Assembly: GCF_023074185.1 (NCBI RefSeq)
Contig: NZ_JADPKY010000024.1
Coordinates: 62,001-126,000 of the forward strand
DNA: 64,000 nt
Reading direction: 5' to 3'
DNA from: Bradyrhizobium sp. 132
GTDB lineage: Bacteria > Pseudomonadota > Alphaproteobacteria > Rhizobiales > Xanthobacteraceae
The position numbers and the translations under genes were made by a program. Numbering within the stretch: position 1 is the first letter of the stretch; every line of letters begins with the position of its first letter. A model generated the notes under the pieces. That model worked only from the letters and a program-made list of their open reading frames with translations, had not been told where the DNA came from and made no database searches. Positions 51,714-59,287 of the stretch are shown piece by piece.

Positions 51714-51920
51714 TTGTCCAAACAGTCCCTGCGTGAGGAGGCCGAGCGCCTGATCCGCGAATCGATGGAAAAGAAGACCGTCGTCGTCAAGCAGGGCGAT
51801 ACCCGCATCGAGGCCGTCTGCGGCAAATGCGGCGCCCCGAACCGGGTGCAGGCGCCAAAGGGCCAGTCCCGCATCAAATTCGTCTGCAAGAATTGCGGGC
51901 ATCAGCAAGAGACGCTCTAA
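51714..51920 (+). CDS. Small zinc-ribbon protein
   Basis: Predicted protein of 68 residues: a charged helical N terminus (R-E-E-A-E-R-L-I-R-E-S-M-E-K-K) and a four-Cys zinc ribbon, C-G-K-C-G-A-P-N-R-V and C-K-N-C-G-H-Q-Q. The start appears to be TTG at 51714 after GCGGAGACGAGC; no ATG is available in frame. It follows the Rieske gene by 71 bp on the same strand and may be part of that operon. Similar small ribbon proteins occur in Bradyrhizobium without known role; it might bind nucleic acid or a protein partner. Confidence 0.75.
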   Translation: MSKQSLREEAERLIRESMEKKTVVVKQGDTRIEAVCGKCGAPNRVQAPKGQSRIKFVCKNCGHQQETL

Positions 51921-52024
51921 CCCTCATCATGAGGAGCCCGCTGGAAGCGGGCGTCTCGAGGGATCGAGGCCCCAGCTGGGCCTGCATGGTTCGAGACGCG
52001 CGTTCCGCGCTCCTCACCATGAGG
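51921..52024. repeat. Palindromic repeat family C, copy 4
   Basis: Starts ccctcatcatgagg and ends cctcaccatgagggg, with cccgctggaagcgggcgtctcg inside. Occupies the gap between the convergent zinc-ribbon and SDR genes. Confidence 0.82.
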
Positions 52025-52038
52025 GGCTCACGGCTCAT

Positions 52039-52884
52039 CTAATCCCCCTCGACAAATCTCTTGAACGCATCCGCATAATCCGGGTGCCAGCGTGACAGCG
52101 GCGGGCGGTTCTCCACGATGTCGCCGGCGGCCCACAGCATGCGCTTTTCGTCGAGCACGCGCGGGACGTCGTTGTCCGGGCACAGGATGTAGAAATCGCC
52201 GGCCTCCAGCCGCGCCAGCATGAAATCCACGGTCTGCTCGGCCGTCCAGGCGCCCGCCGGCTTTTCAGTGCGGCCCTTCGCGGTGAGGCCCGTAAAGACG
52301 AAGCCCGGAATCAGCAGATGCGCGGTGATGCGGCAATCCCTGGTGCTGCGCAGTTCGTGCTGGAGCGCTTCCGTAAAAGCCTTCACCCCGGCCTTGGAGA
52401 CGTTGTAGGCGGGATCGCCAGGCGGCGTGGTGATGCCCTGCTTCGAGCCGGTGTTGATGATGAGGCCGGCCCTGCCGCGCGCGATCATGTTGGGCGCGAA
52501 GATGCGCGAGCCGTTGATGATGCCCCACATGTTGACGCCGATGACGCGCTGCCAGTTGTCGGGTTCGCCGAACAGCGTGCTGCCGGGCTGGATGCCCGCG
52601 TTGTTCATGAGAATGTCGGTGCCGCCGAAGCGCTCGTGCACGGCGCGCTCCAGTTGCGTCACGCTCTCGGCCTTGCTGACATCGACCGCGAAGGTCATCA
52701 CATGTGTGGCAGAAGTGATGGATGACAGTTTTGCGGCGGCCTCCGCCAGCCGCGCCTGATCCACATCGGCGATACACACCTTCATGCCGCCGCGCGCGAA
52801 CGCTGCGGCGGCGGCGAATCCGATGCCGGACGCTCCGCCGGTGATCACGGCAACATTGTCTTTGACGATGGCGGGGTGCGGCAT
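52039..52884 (-). CDS. Short-chain dehydrogenase/reductase (SDR)
   Basis: NAD(P)-dependent oxidoreductase of 281 residues with a classical SDR layout: cofactor motif T-G-G-A-S-G-I-G-F-A, N-N-A-G, catalytic N-T-G-S and Y-N-V-S-K. The Asp in C-I-A-D-V-D after the second strand favours NAD(H). The ATG at 52884 follows GGAGACGATCC. The C-terminal extension (W-H-P-D-Y-A-D-A-F-K-R-F) is common in Bradyrhizobium SDRs of aromatic or alcohol catabolism. It is divergent from an aldehyde dehydrogenase gene, and the two could act successively on an alcohol, but no regulator sits between them. Confidence 0.93.
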   Translation of the reverse strand: MPHPAIVKDNVAVITGGASGIGFAAAAAFARGGMKVCIADVDQARLAEAAAKLSSITSATHVMTFAVDVSKAESVTQLERAVHERFGGTDILMNNAGIQPGSTLFGEPDNWQRVIGVNMWGIINGSRIFAPNMIARGRAGLIINTGSKQGITTPPGDPAYNVSKAGVKAFTEALQHELRSTRDCRITAHLLIPGFVFTGLTAKGRTEKPAGAWTAEQTVDFMLARLEAGDFYILCPDNDVPRVLDEKRMLWAAGDIVENRPPLSRWHPDYADAFKRFVEGD

Positions 52885-53067
52885 GGATCGTCTCCGGGAG
52901 AGGGGCTCGGTCGGGCTATAACATGGCGCTCGCGCGACCCTGCACAAGTCGGCATGGGAGGTCTTCGTTCCGCACCGACTTTACGCCTATCCGGCATCGC
53001 AGTATTCTATCGACCTAACGATCCCGCCCAGATCGAACCAATCAATCATTTGACAGGGAGTTCAGCC

Positions 53068-54564
53068 ATGGCTGTGTCGCAGGCAATTCCGATCACGCGC
53101 CATCCATTCGCCAACGGGTCCTACAAGCAGATGCTGATCGACGGGAAGTGGGTCGATGCTGCCTCCGGCAAGCGCTTCGAGACCCACAACCCCGCCACCG
53201 GCGAACTGCTCGCAACGGTCGCCGAGGGCGACAAGGAAGATATCGACCGTGCAGTTGCTGCCGCCCGCCGCGCCTTCGAAGGGGCCTGGAGCAAGGTCAA
53301 GCCGTTCGAGCGGCAGAACCTGCTCCTGAAGCTCGCCGACCTCGTCGAGAAGAATTTCGACGAATTGTCGCAGCTCGACACGCTCGACATGGGCGCCCCG
53401 CTCAGCCGTACCCGCGCCTATCGCCTGCGCGCCGTCGGCATGCTGCGCTACTATGCCGGCCAGACCACCGCGATCCACGGCGAAACCATCGAGAACTCGC
53501 TGCCCGGCGAGATATTCTCCTACACGCTGAAGGAGCCGATCGGCGTCGTCGGCGCCATCATTCCCTGGAACGGCCCGCTGACCGCAACGATCTGGAAGAT
53601 CGGTCCGGCGATCGCGACCGGCTGCACCGTCGTGCTCAAGCCCGCCGAAGAAGCGCCGCTGACCTCGCTGCGCATCGCCGAGCTCGCGATGGAAGCGGGC
53701 GTGCCGCCCGGCGTCATCAACGTCGTGCCTGGCTATGGCGAGACCGCGGGTGCCGCGCTTGCCTCGCACCACGACGTCGACAAGGTCGCCTTCACCGGCT
53801 CGCATGTCACGGGCCAGTCGATCATCCGTGCCTCGGCCGGCAACCTCAAGCGTGTCTCGCTGGAACTCGGCGGCAAGTCGCCGGACATCGTGTTCGCGGA
53901 TGCCGATCTCGATGCGGCCGTGCCTGGTGCGGCGATGGCGGTGTTCGCCAATTCGGGGCAGATCTGCAGCGCGGGCACGCGGCTGTTCGTCGAGCAGTCG
54001 ATCTACGAGGAATTCGTCGGACGTGTCGCCGAGTTCGGCAAGAAGTTGCAAGTGGGCAACGGCCTCGATCCCAACACCCAGATCGGGCCGCTGGTCTCCG
54101 AGCAGCAGCTCGAACGCGTCACCAGCTATCTCGACATCGGCCAGAAGGAAGGCGCCAAGGCGCTCGCCGGCGGCGGCCGGGTCACCGAAGGCGCGCTGTC
54201 GAAAGGCTTCTTCGTTTCACCCACCGTGTTCGCGGGCGTCCAGGACAACATGCGGATCGCGCAGGAGGAGATCTTTGGCCCCGTCATCTCCGCCATCGCG
54301 TTCAAGGACATGGACGAACTGGTCAAGCGCGCCAACACCACCACGTTCGGCCTGGGCTCGGGCCTGTGGACGCGCGACGTCAGCAAGGCACATGCGGTTG
54401 CGAAGAGGCTCCGCGCCGGCTCGGTGTGGGTGAATTGCTACCAGGCGATGGACCCGGCAGTGCCCTTCGGCGGCTACAAGATGAGCGGTTACGGCCGCGA
54501 GTCTGGCAAGCAGCATGTCGAGGAATATCTCAACGTGAAGGCCGTCTGGATCAAGACGGCGTAA
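53068..54564 (+). CDS. NAD(P)-dependent aldehyde dehydrogenase
   Basis: Aldehyde dehydrogenase of 498 residues. The active-site Glu is in L-E-L-G-G-K-S-P and the nucleophile Cys in N-S-G-Q-I-C-S-A-G-T-R. Cofactor-binding segments (I-P-W-N-G-P and F-T-G-S) and the C-terminal P-F-G-G-Y-K-M-S-G-Y-G-R-E are also present. The ATG at 53068 follows CAGGGAGTTCAGCC; the frame is open upstream but the extra part overlaps the SDR promoter. It resembles betaine-aldehyde or aromatic aldehyde dehydrogenases; the substrate is unknown. It is divergent from the SDR and followed by an Old Yellow Enzyme 118 bp downstream on the same strand. Confidence 0.95.
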   Translation: MAVSQAIPITRHPFANGSYKQMLIDGKWVDAASGKRFETHNPATGELLATVAEGDKEDIDRAVAAARRAFEGAWSKVKPFERQNLLLKLADLVEKNFDELSQLDTLDMGAPLSRTRAYRLRAVGMLRYYAGQTTAIHGETIENSLPGEIFSYTLKEPIGVVGAIIPWNGPLTATIWKIGPAIATGCTVVLKPAEEAPLTSLRIAELAMEAGVPPGVINVVPGYGETAGAALASHHDVDKVAFTGSHVTGQSIIRASAGNLKRVSLELGGKSPDIVFADADLDAAVPGAAMAVFANSGQICSAGTRLFVEQSIYEEFVGRVAEFGKKLQVGNGLDPNTQIGPLVSEQQLERVTSYLDIGQKEGAKALAGGGRVTEGALSKGFFVSPTVFAGVQDNMRIAQEEIFGPVISAIAFKDMDELVKRANTTTFGLGSGLWTRDVSKAHAVAKRLRAGSVWVNCYQAMDPAVPFGGYKMSGYGRESGKQHVEEYLNVKAVWIKTA

Positions 54565-54682
54565 GGCCTGTTCTCTCCCGCGTTCCGCGGGAGGGAATAT
54601 CTGCTTTTGTAGGGGCGGCGCCTTTTCCGGTGGCCGCCCCTCGCTATATGATCCGCATCCTTTCTTAGCCATTGGGGCCCAC

Positions 54683-55810
54683 ATGAAATTCGAGGCGTTG
54701 TTCAAACCGTTGCAGGTCGGTCCGTACAAGCTCGCGCATCGCGTCGCGATGGCGCCGTTGACGCGCATGCGGGCCGAGCGCGAGAGCTTTTCGCCGCGGC
54801 CGCTCAACGCCGAATATTACGGTCAGCGCGCCACCCAAGGCGGCCTGCTCATCGCCGAGGCCTCGCCCGTGCTCTCGCATGGCCGCGGTAACCCGGCGAC
54901 GCCCGGCATCTATTCGGAGACGCAGATCGCCGGCTGGCGCAAGGTGGTCGACGCCGTGCATGCTACGGGGGGCATCATCTTTCTCCAGCTCTGGCATGTC
55001 GGCCGCGTCTCTCATTCCTCTTTCCACGGTGGTGAGCTGCCGGTCTCGGCCTCGGCGATCCCGATCAAGGCCGAAGGCGTGAAGGCGATGACCGCCGACG
55101 GCAAGATCTCCGACTACGAGACGCCGCGCGCGCTGGAGACCGAAGAGGTCAAGGGCATCGTCGAGGCCTTCAGGCAGGGCGCGAAGAACGCGCTGGCCGC
55201 CGGCTTCGACGGCGTCGAGATCCACGGCGCCAACGGCTATCTGCTCGAACAGTTCTTGCAGTCGCGCAGCAACCAGCGCACCGATCAGTACGGCGGTTCG
55301 ATCGAGAACCGCGCGCGGCTTCTGCTCGAAGTGACGCAGGCCGCGATCGACGTCTGGGGCGCGGGCCGCGTCGGCGTGCGGCTGTCGCCCCACGGCATCG
55401 CCAATGATTCCGGCGAGCCCGATCCGATGCCGCTCTACACGCATGTGGTGAAGGCGATCGACAAACTCGGTCTCGCCTATCTGCATTTCATCGAACCGCG
55501 CTCCAGCGGCTCGGGGCGAGCGGAAGTCAACTGGCAGAACGTGCCGTCGGCGATGCTGCTGTTCCGCCCGCTCTACCGCGGTGTGCTGATGACCGCCGGC
55601 GGCTTCACAGGCGAGACGGCGAACGCCGCGATCGCGGAGGGACATGCCGACATCATCGCCTTCGGCCGCATCTTCATCTCCAACCCCGATCTGCCGCGCC
55701 GCCTGCAGCACGATTACCCGGTCACGCCGTATAACCGTGCGACGTTCTATGGCGGCGAGGAGAAGGGGTATACGGATTATCCGGTGTATGACGAGCTGAC
55801 GCCGGCGTAG
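54683..55810 (+). CDS. Old Yellow Enzyme-type alkene reductase
   Basis: FMN-dependent ene-reductase of 375 residues (NemA/XenA-like). It starts with P-L-Q-V-G-P-Y-K-L-A-H-R and P-L-T-R-M-R, has the His pair region in E-I-H-G-A-N-G-Y-L, then R-S-N-Q-R-T-D-Q-Y-G-G-S-I-E-N-R-A-R, and the late A-D-I-I-A-F-G-R motif. Such enzymes reduce activated C=C bonds of enals, enones, nitro compounds and maleimides, often under electrophile stress. It follows the aldehyde dehydrogenase gene on the same strand. A family A palindrome begins 48 bp after its stop. Confidence 0.94.
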   Translation: MKFEALFKPLQVGPYKLAHRVAMAPLTRMRAERESFSPRPLNAEYYGQRATQGGLLIAEASPVLSHGRGNPATPGIYSETQIAGWRKVVDAVHATGGIIFLQLWHVGRVSHSSFHGGELPVSASAIPIKAEGVKAMTADGKISDYETPRALETEEVKGIVEAFRQGAKNALAAGFDGVEIHGANGYLLEQFLQSRSNQRTDQYGGSIENRARLLLEVTQAAIDVWGAGRVGVRLSPHGIANDSGEPDPMPLYTHVVKAIDKLGLAYLHFIEPRSSGSGRAEVNWQNVPSAMLLFRPLYRGVLMTAGGFTGETANAAIAEGHADIIAFGRIFISNPDLPRRLQHDYPVTPYNRATFYGGEEKGYTDYPVYDELTPA

Positions 55811-55858
55811 ACTTTTCCGTGGCCCGGATAGTGATGCTCCGACCGCCAGCATAATTTC

Positions 55859-55934
55859 CGTCATTGCGAGCGAAGCGATCCAGAATCTTTTCCGCAGAGA
55901 CAGTCTGGATTGCTTCGCTGCGCTCGCAATGACG
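55859..55934. repeat. Palindromic repeat family A, copy 2
   Basis: Same inverted arms as copy 1, but the left arm has lost a short internal piece (gcgaagcgatccag instead of gcgaagcgaagcaatccag). Left boundary of the repeat-rich block up to 56751. Confidence 0.82.
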
Positions 55935-56059
55935 GTGTAGCTGCGGGCTGCCCAAGCCCTCTCGCCGCGCGCGGCCTGCACCCGCGAGGCGTCGGGCAAA
56001 ACACCCCGTCAAGCCCTCACTTCAAAAAGATTTCACTTTTCCGAATTTCGGATTTATGG

Positions 56060-56640
56060 CATACGACGGTCATCCTGGCCCTGCCAAAGGGGCGTTCGCG
56101 ATCGTCACGACATGCGGGCCGGGTGGCGGTGGACGCGGCAGCGACGGCGCGGGCAGCGTGATGACAGGGCGGGCAACCGTGAGTCCTCACGCGACGCGGT
56201 ACGACACGGCGCTGGAGAGCGGGCTGGTCGGTTGTCAGGGGTGAGCACACGCGAGCCCCTGATGATCAGGCGGGTGCGTCCGCGGACGGAGAAGTCGTGT
56301 GGTCCTGACGCCCGGGGTCTGTGCGTCAAGTCCCAGCGGTGATGTGGCGGCCCGACCGGGCGTGCGCATCAGTCATCGGCGGGACGACGGGGGCAATAGT
56401 GCATCGCTCCCCGGGGAGAGCACGAAGGACACCGTTAAAACCATCCGCGCAGGGAAGGCCGGGCGATCGGCCACCCCATCGGTCCACCCCGTGTGCACTC
56501 TTGTCGCGCACGGACCAACGGGTGCCGCCGGCGCCCGGCCTTCCCTGCGCCCTTTGGCTTCAGAGCGCGCGAACGAAACCTTAAAGCTCGGGCGAAACGC
56601 GCCGCGAGAACGCGAAGGCGTGTCAGCTGTCTGGAAGGCC
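56060..56640. repeat. Long dispersed Bradyrhizobium-type repeat (family D) with 19-bp inverted repeat
   Basis: Region of about 580 bp with no credible gene; overlapping frames here are Arg/Gly/Pro-rich shadows. It contains a perfect 19-bp inverted repeat (56447-56465 and 56532-56550, core agggaaggccggg / cccggccttccct) with a 66-bp spacer, and phrases such as gagagcacgaaggacaccg and gaagtcgtgtggtcctgacg that I recall seeing in many copies in Bradyrhizobium genomes. Boundaries are approximate. A copy-number search is needed to prove dispersal, since there is only one copy in this window. Confidence 0.6.
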
Positions 56641-56671
56641 CATTGAAAGAGCGATGCAGTTGCCCCAATCT

Positions 56672-56751
56672 CGTCATTGCGAGCGCCGCGAAGCAATCAA
56701 GGATCTTTCCGCAGAGACAGTCTGGATTGCTTCGCTGCGCTCGCAAAGACG
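56672..56751. repeat. Palindromic repeat family A, copy 3
   Basis: Inverted arms cgtcattgcgagcgccgcg / cgctgcgctcgcaaagacg. It ends exactly where the ribosome site of the GFA-fold gene (gatgagggaagcacc) begins, so the hairpin is part of that gene's leader. Confidence 0.82.
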
Positions 56752-56765
56752 ATGAGGGAAGCACC

Positions 56766-57269
56766 ATGGCCAAAGCCGCAGTCGCCGCAGGTATTGCCAC
56801 CGGCCAATGCCTCTGCGGCAAGGTCACCTTCGAGATCGACGTCCCCGCACGCTGGGCCTGGCACGATCATTCCGCCGCCAGCCGTCGCGCCCACGGCGCT
56901 GCCTATGCGACCTATGTCGGCAGCTGGAAGAAGCGGTTTCGCATCATTTCGGGGAAAACCGCGCTCAGCCGCTACGAGGACAAGGCGACCAAGACCGCGC
57001 GCAGCTTCTGCGCGCATTGCGGCACGCCGATCACATACGAGCGCCCGCGCGGGCCGCACATGGTCAACATTCCCCGCGCGCTGTTCAAGGAGCGCACCGG
57101 CCGCCAGCCGCTCTATCACATCGCAATCGAAGAGCTTCAGGAATGGGCCTATACCGGCGAGCCGCTGGTGCCGCTGACGGGTTTTCCGGGCGTGGTCTGG
57201 CAGCGCTCGAAAAAGAAAAAGCGAGCCAGCGGCGAAGATCCGTTCGATCTGGGGCGCGCGGAGATGTAG
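56766..57269 (+). CDS. GFA/CENP-V-fold protein with incomplete zinc site
   Basis: Protein of 167 residues of the glutathione-dependent formaldehyde-activating (GFA) fold. The structural zinc set is present (C15-x-C17 in Q-C-L-C-G-K-V and C82-x-x-C85 in F-C-A-H-C-G-T-P-I). The second, catalytic set usually written C-H-C-x-x-C is replaced by H33-D34-H35-S-A-A-S39 (W-H-D-H-S-A-A-S-R-R), with no Cys at all. Formaldehyde activation by the classical mechanism is therefore unlikely, though His/Asp might hold a different metal. The ATG at 56766 has a GAGGGAAGCACC site that directly abuts a family A palindrome. A role in metal or small-thiol chemistry is possible. Confidence 0.85.
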   Translation: MAKAAVAAGIATGQCLCGKVTFEIDVPARWAWHDHSAASRRAHGAAYATYVGSWKKRFRIISGKTALSRYEDKATKTARSFCAHCGTPITYERPRGPHMVNIPRALFKERTGRQPLYHIAIEELQEWAYTGEPLVPLTGFPGVVWQRSKKKKRASGEDPFDLGRAEM

Positions 57270-57293
57270 CGCACTCCACTCTCGTGCCCCGGA

Positions 57294-57399
57294 CGCAGTG
57301 CAGCGCTGCTGAGCCGGGGCCCATGCCTCAGCGAACTCGGCGCAAATCTGGGTCCCGGCTCTGCGTCGCAACGTTGCACGTTGCGCCGCGTCCGGGACA
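57294..57399. repeat. Palindromic repeat family B, copy 2
   Basis: Same arms as copy 1 (gtgccccggacgc ... gcgtccgggacat, with gagccggggcccatg / tgggtcccggctctgcg). Here it lies between two genes of the same direction. Confidence 0.78.
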
Positions 57400-57509
57400 T
57401 GAGACCGTCCCGCGCAACGCAGCCATGATCGCACTTCCTTGCGCGCGTCCCGCGATTTCGGCCATCATGCGCCTCTCCTCGCGGCAACGCCCGCGGGCCT
57501 GGAGGAAAC

Positions 57510-59171
57510 ATGAAGAACAAGATCACCGGCCGCTCCGCCTTTCTCGCGCTGCTCAAGGACGAGGGCATCACGCATCTGTTCGGCAATCCCGGCACCACCG
57601 AGCTGCCGATCATGCATGCGCTGAAGGACCATCCCGACCTCACCTATGTGATGGCGATGCAGGAGAGCCTGGTGGTGGCGATCGCGGATGGATATAGCCG
57701 CGCCTCCGGCAAGCTTGTCGCCTGCAACGTCCATGTCGCACCCGGCCTCGGCAACGCGATGGGCTCGCTCTACAACGCCCAGTTCACAGGCACGCCGATG
57801 ATCCTCACCGCGGGCCAGCAGGAGCAGGGACACGGCTTGATGGAGCCGGTGCTGTATGGCCCGCTGGTGCGCATGGCCGAGCCGCTGGTGAAATGGGCCG
57901 TCGAGGTGACGCGGCTGGAGGATTTGCCGCGCATCGTTCGCCGCGCCGCCAAGGTTGCGATGACGCCGCCGACCGGGCCGGTGTTCATCTCGCTGCCCGG
58001 CGATATCCTCAACAGCGAGGCCGGCATCGATCTCGGCCGCTCCACCCGCATCGACGCCCGCACAAGGCCGTCGGACGAGGCGCTGAAGGCTTTTGCCGCG
58101 CGCCTGCTCAAGGCCGAGCGCCCCGTAATCGTTACTATGGACGAGGTGGTCAAGAGTGACGCGCTGAATGAGGCCGCCGAGCTCGCCGAGCTGATGGGGG
58201 CGGCCGCCTATCAGTCCTCGACGCCCTACGGTTCGCACTTTCTCTCCGAGAGCCCGAGCTTCGTCGGCACGCTGGCGCGCGTGCAGAAGGTCGCGCGCGA
58301 CACGCTCGCACCCTACGATCTTCTGATCGCGCTCGGCGGCGATCCCCTGCGGATGTCGGTCTATAGCGAGGTCGATGCGCTACCGGATGGTCTCGGGGTC
58401 GTGCAGGTCGGCCTCGCCGATTGGGAGATTGCCAAGAACTACGGCGCCGAGATCGCGCTGAAGGCGGATCTGAAGGAGACGTTGCGCGCGCTGATTCCGG
58501 TGCTGAAGGAGATGGGCGGCGTTGCCCTGGCGAGCCGCGCGAAACAACGTCTCGCCGAACTCGCACCGCAGAACTGGACCGCGCGGCGCGGCGCGCTGGT
58601 GGAGCAGATCGGCAAGGCCGCGGACCGTAGCCCCATCGATCCGGACTGGCTGGTGTTGCAAATGGTGGAGGCCATGCCCGAAAACGCCATCCTGGTCGAC
58701 GAAGGCCTTACCTCCAGCCGCCAGATCACGGCGTTGCGTGCGCACCGCGACCGCTTCGGCTATCACGGTCTCGCCTCCGGCGGCATTGGCTGGGGCCTAC
58801 CGGCCTCGGTCGGCGCCAGCATTGCCAATCCGGATCGGCCCGTCGTCTGTTTCTCCGGCGACGGCAGCGCGATGTATTCGATCCAATCGCTGTGGACCGC
58901 GGCGCATCACAAGCTGCCGCTCAATGTCGTCATCGCCAACAATGGCGGCTACCGCATCATCAAGCAGCGCTTGCTCGCATTCCATGGCGACGACAATTAC
59001 GTCGGCATGGATTTTGTCGATCCGCCAGTGGACTTCGCCGGGATCGCGAAGGCGCTGGGATGCGAGGCGATCAAGGTCAGCGATCCGCGGGAGCTGAAGG
59101 CGACGCTGGCGTCAGCGTTCAACCGTCCGGGGACGAAGCTGATCGAGGTGATGGTGGACGGGAAGGTGTAG
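57510..59171 (+). CDS. ThDP-dependent enzyme, benzoylformate decarboxylase-like
   Basis: Thiamine diphosphate enzyme of 553 residues. The N-terminal activating Glu is in M-Q-E-S-L-V-V-A, the first-domain signature is F-G-N-P-G-T-T-E-L-P, and the cofactor motif is G-D-G-S-A-M-Y-S...A-N-N-G-G-Y. A His in N-V-H-V-A-P-G-L-G-N-A matches the catalytic His70 of benzoylformate decarboxylase (BFDC), but the BFDC Ser26 position is Thr. It is therefore a 2-keto-acid decarboxylase or C-C ligase of this group, not clearly BFDC; acetolactate-synthase-like activity cannot be excluded. The start at 57510 follows CTGGAGGAAAC. Followed by a family A palindrome and a convergent monooxygenase. Confidence 0.9.
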   Translation: MKNKITGRSAFLALLKDEGITHLFGNPGTTELPIMHALKDHPDLTYVMAMQESLVVAIADGYSRASGKLVACNVHVAPGLGNAMGSLYNAQFTGTPMILTAGQQEQGHGLMEPVLYGPLVRMAEPLVKWAVEVTRLEDLPRIVRRAAKVAMTPPTGPVFISLPGDILNSEAGIDLGRSTRIDARTRPSDEALKAFAARLLKAERPVIVTMDEVVKSDALNEAAELAELMGAAAYQSSTPYGSHFLSESPSFVGTLARVQKVARDTLAPYDLLIALGGDPLRMSVYSEVDALPDGLGVVQVGLADWEIAKNYGAEIALKADLKETLRALIPVLKEMGGVALASRAKQRLAELAPQNWTARRGALVEQIGKAADRSPIDPDWLVLQMVEAMPENAILVDEGLTSSRQITALRAHRDRFGYHGLASGGIGWGLPASVGASIANPDRPVVCFSGDGSAMYSIQSLWTAAHHKLPLNVVIANNGGYRIIKQRLLAFHGDDNYVGMDFVDPPVDFAGIAKALGCEAIKVSDPRELKATLASAFNRPGTKLIEVMVDGKV

Positions 59172-59185
59172 GCACATCAACCGCT

Positions 59186-59270
59186 GTCATTGCGAGGAGC
59201 GAAGCGACGAAGCAATCCAGATTGTTTCCGCGGAGGGATCCTGGATTGCTTCGCTTCGCTCGCAATGACG
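59186..59270. repeat. Palindromic repeat family A, copy 4
   Basis: Arms gtcattgcgaggagcgaag... / ...cttcgctcgcaatgac, with the left arm lengthened by small insertions (gag, cgac). Sits between the convergent ThDP enzyme and LLM monooxygenase genes. Confidence 0.83.
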
Positions 59271-59287
59271 AGGAGGCGGCAGCGGGC

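Noticed and set aside
56017..56646. Several short frames (60-130 codons) in the repeat block
   Set aside because: They overlap each other on both strands, are Arg/Gly/Pro-rich, and coincide with a repeat having a 19-bp inverted repeat; none has a ribosome site or domain.
43522..59171. A mandelate degradation pathway (mandelate racemase plus benzoylformate decarboxylase)
   Set aside because: The racemase homologue lacks the S-specific Lys, the decarboxylase homologue has Thr for the BFDC Ser, they lie 13 kb apart, and no mandelate dehydrogenase is nearby.
7859..59270. The 'cattgcgagc' elements as CRISPR repeats
   Set aside because: They are dispersed single palindromes with no regular spacers or cas genes; each copy is tens of kb or at least several hundred bp from the next.
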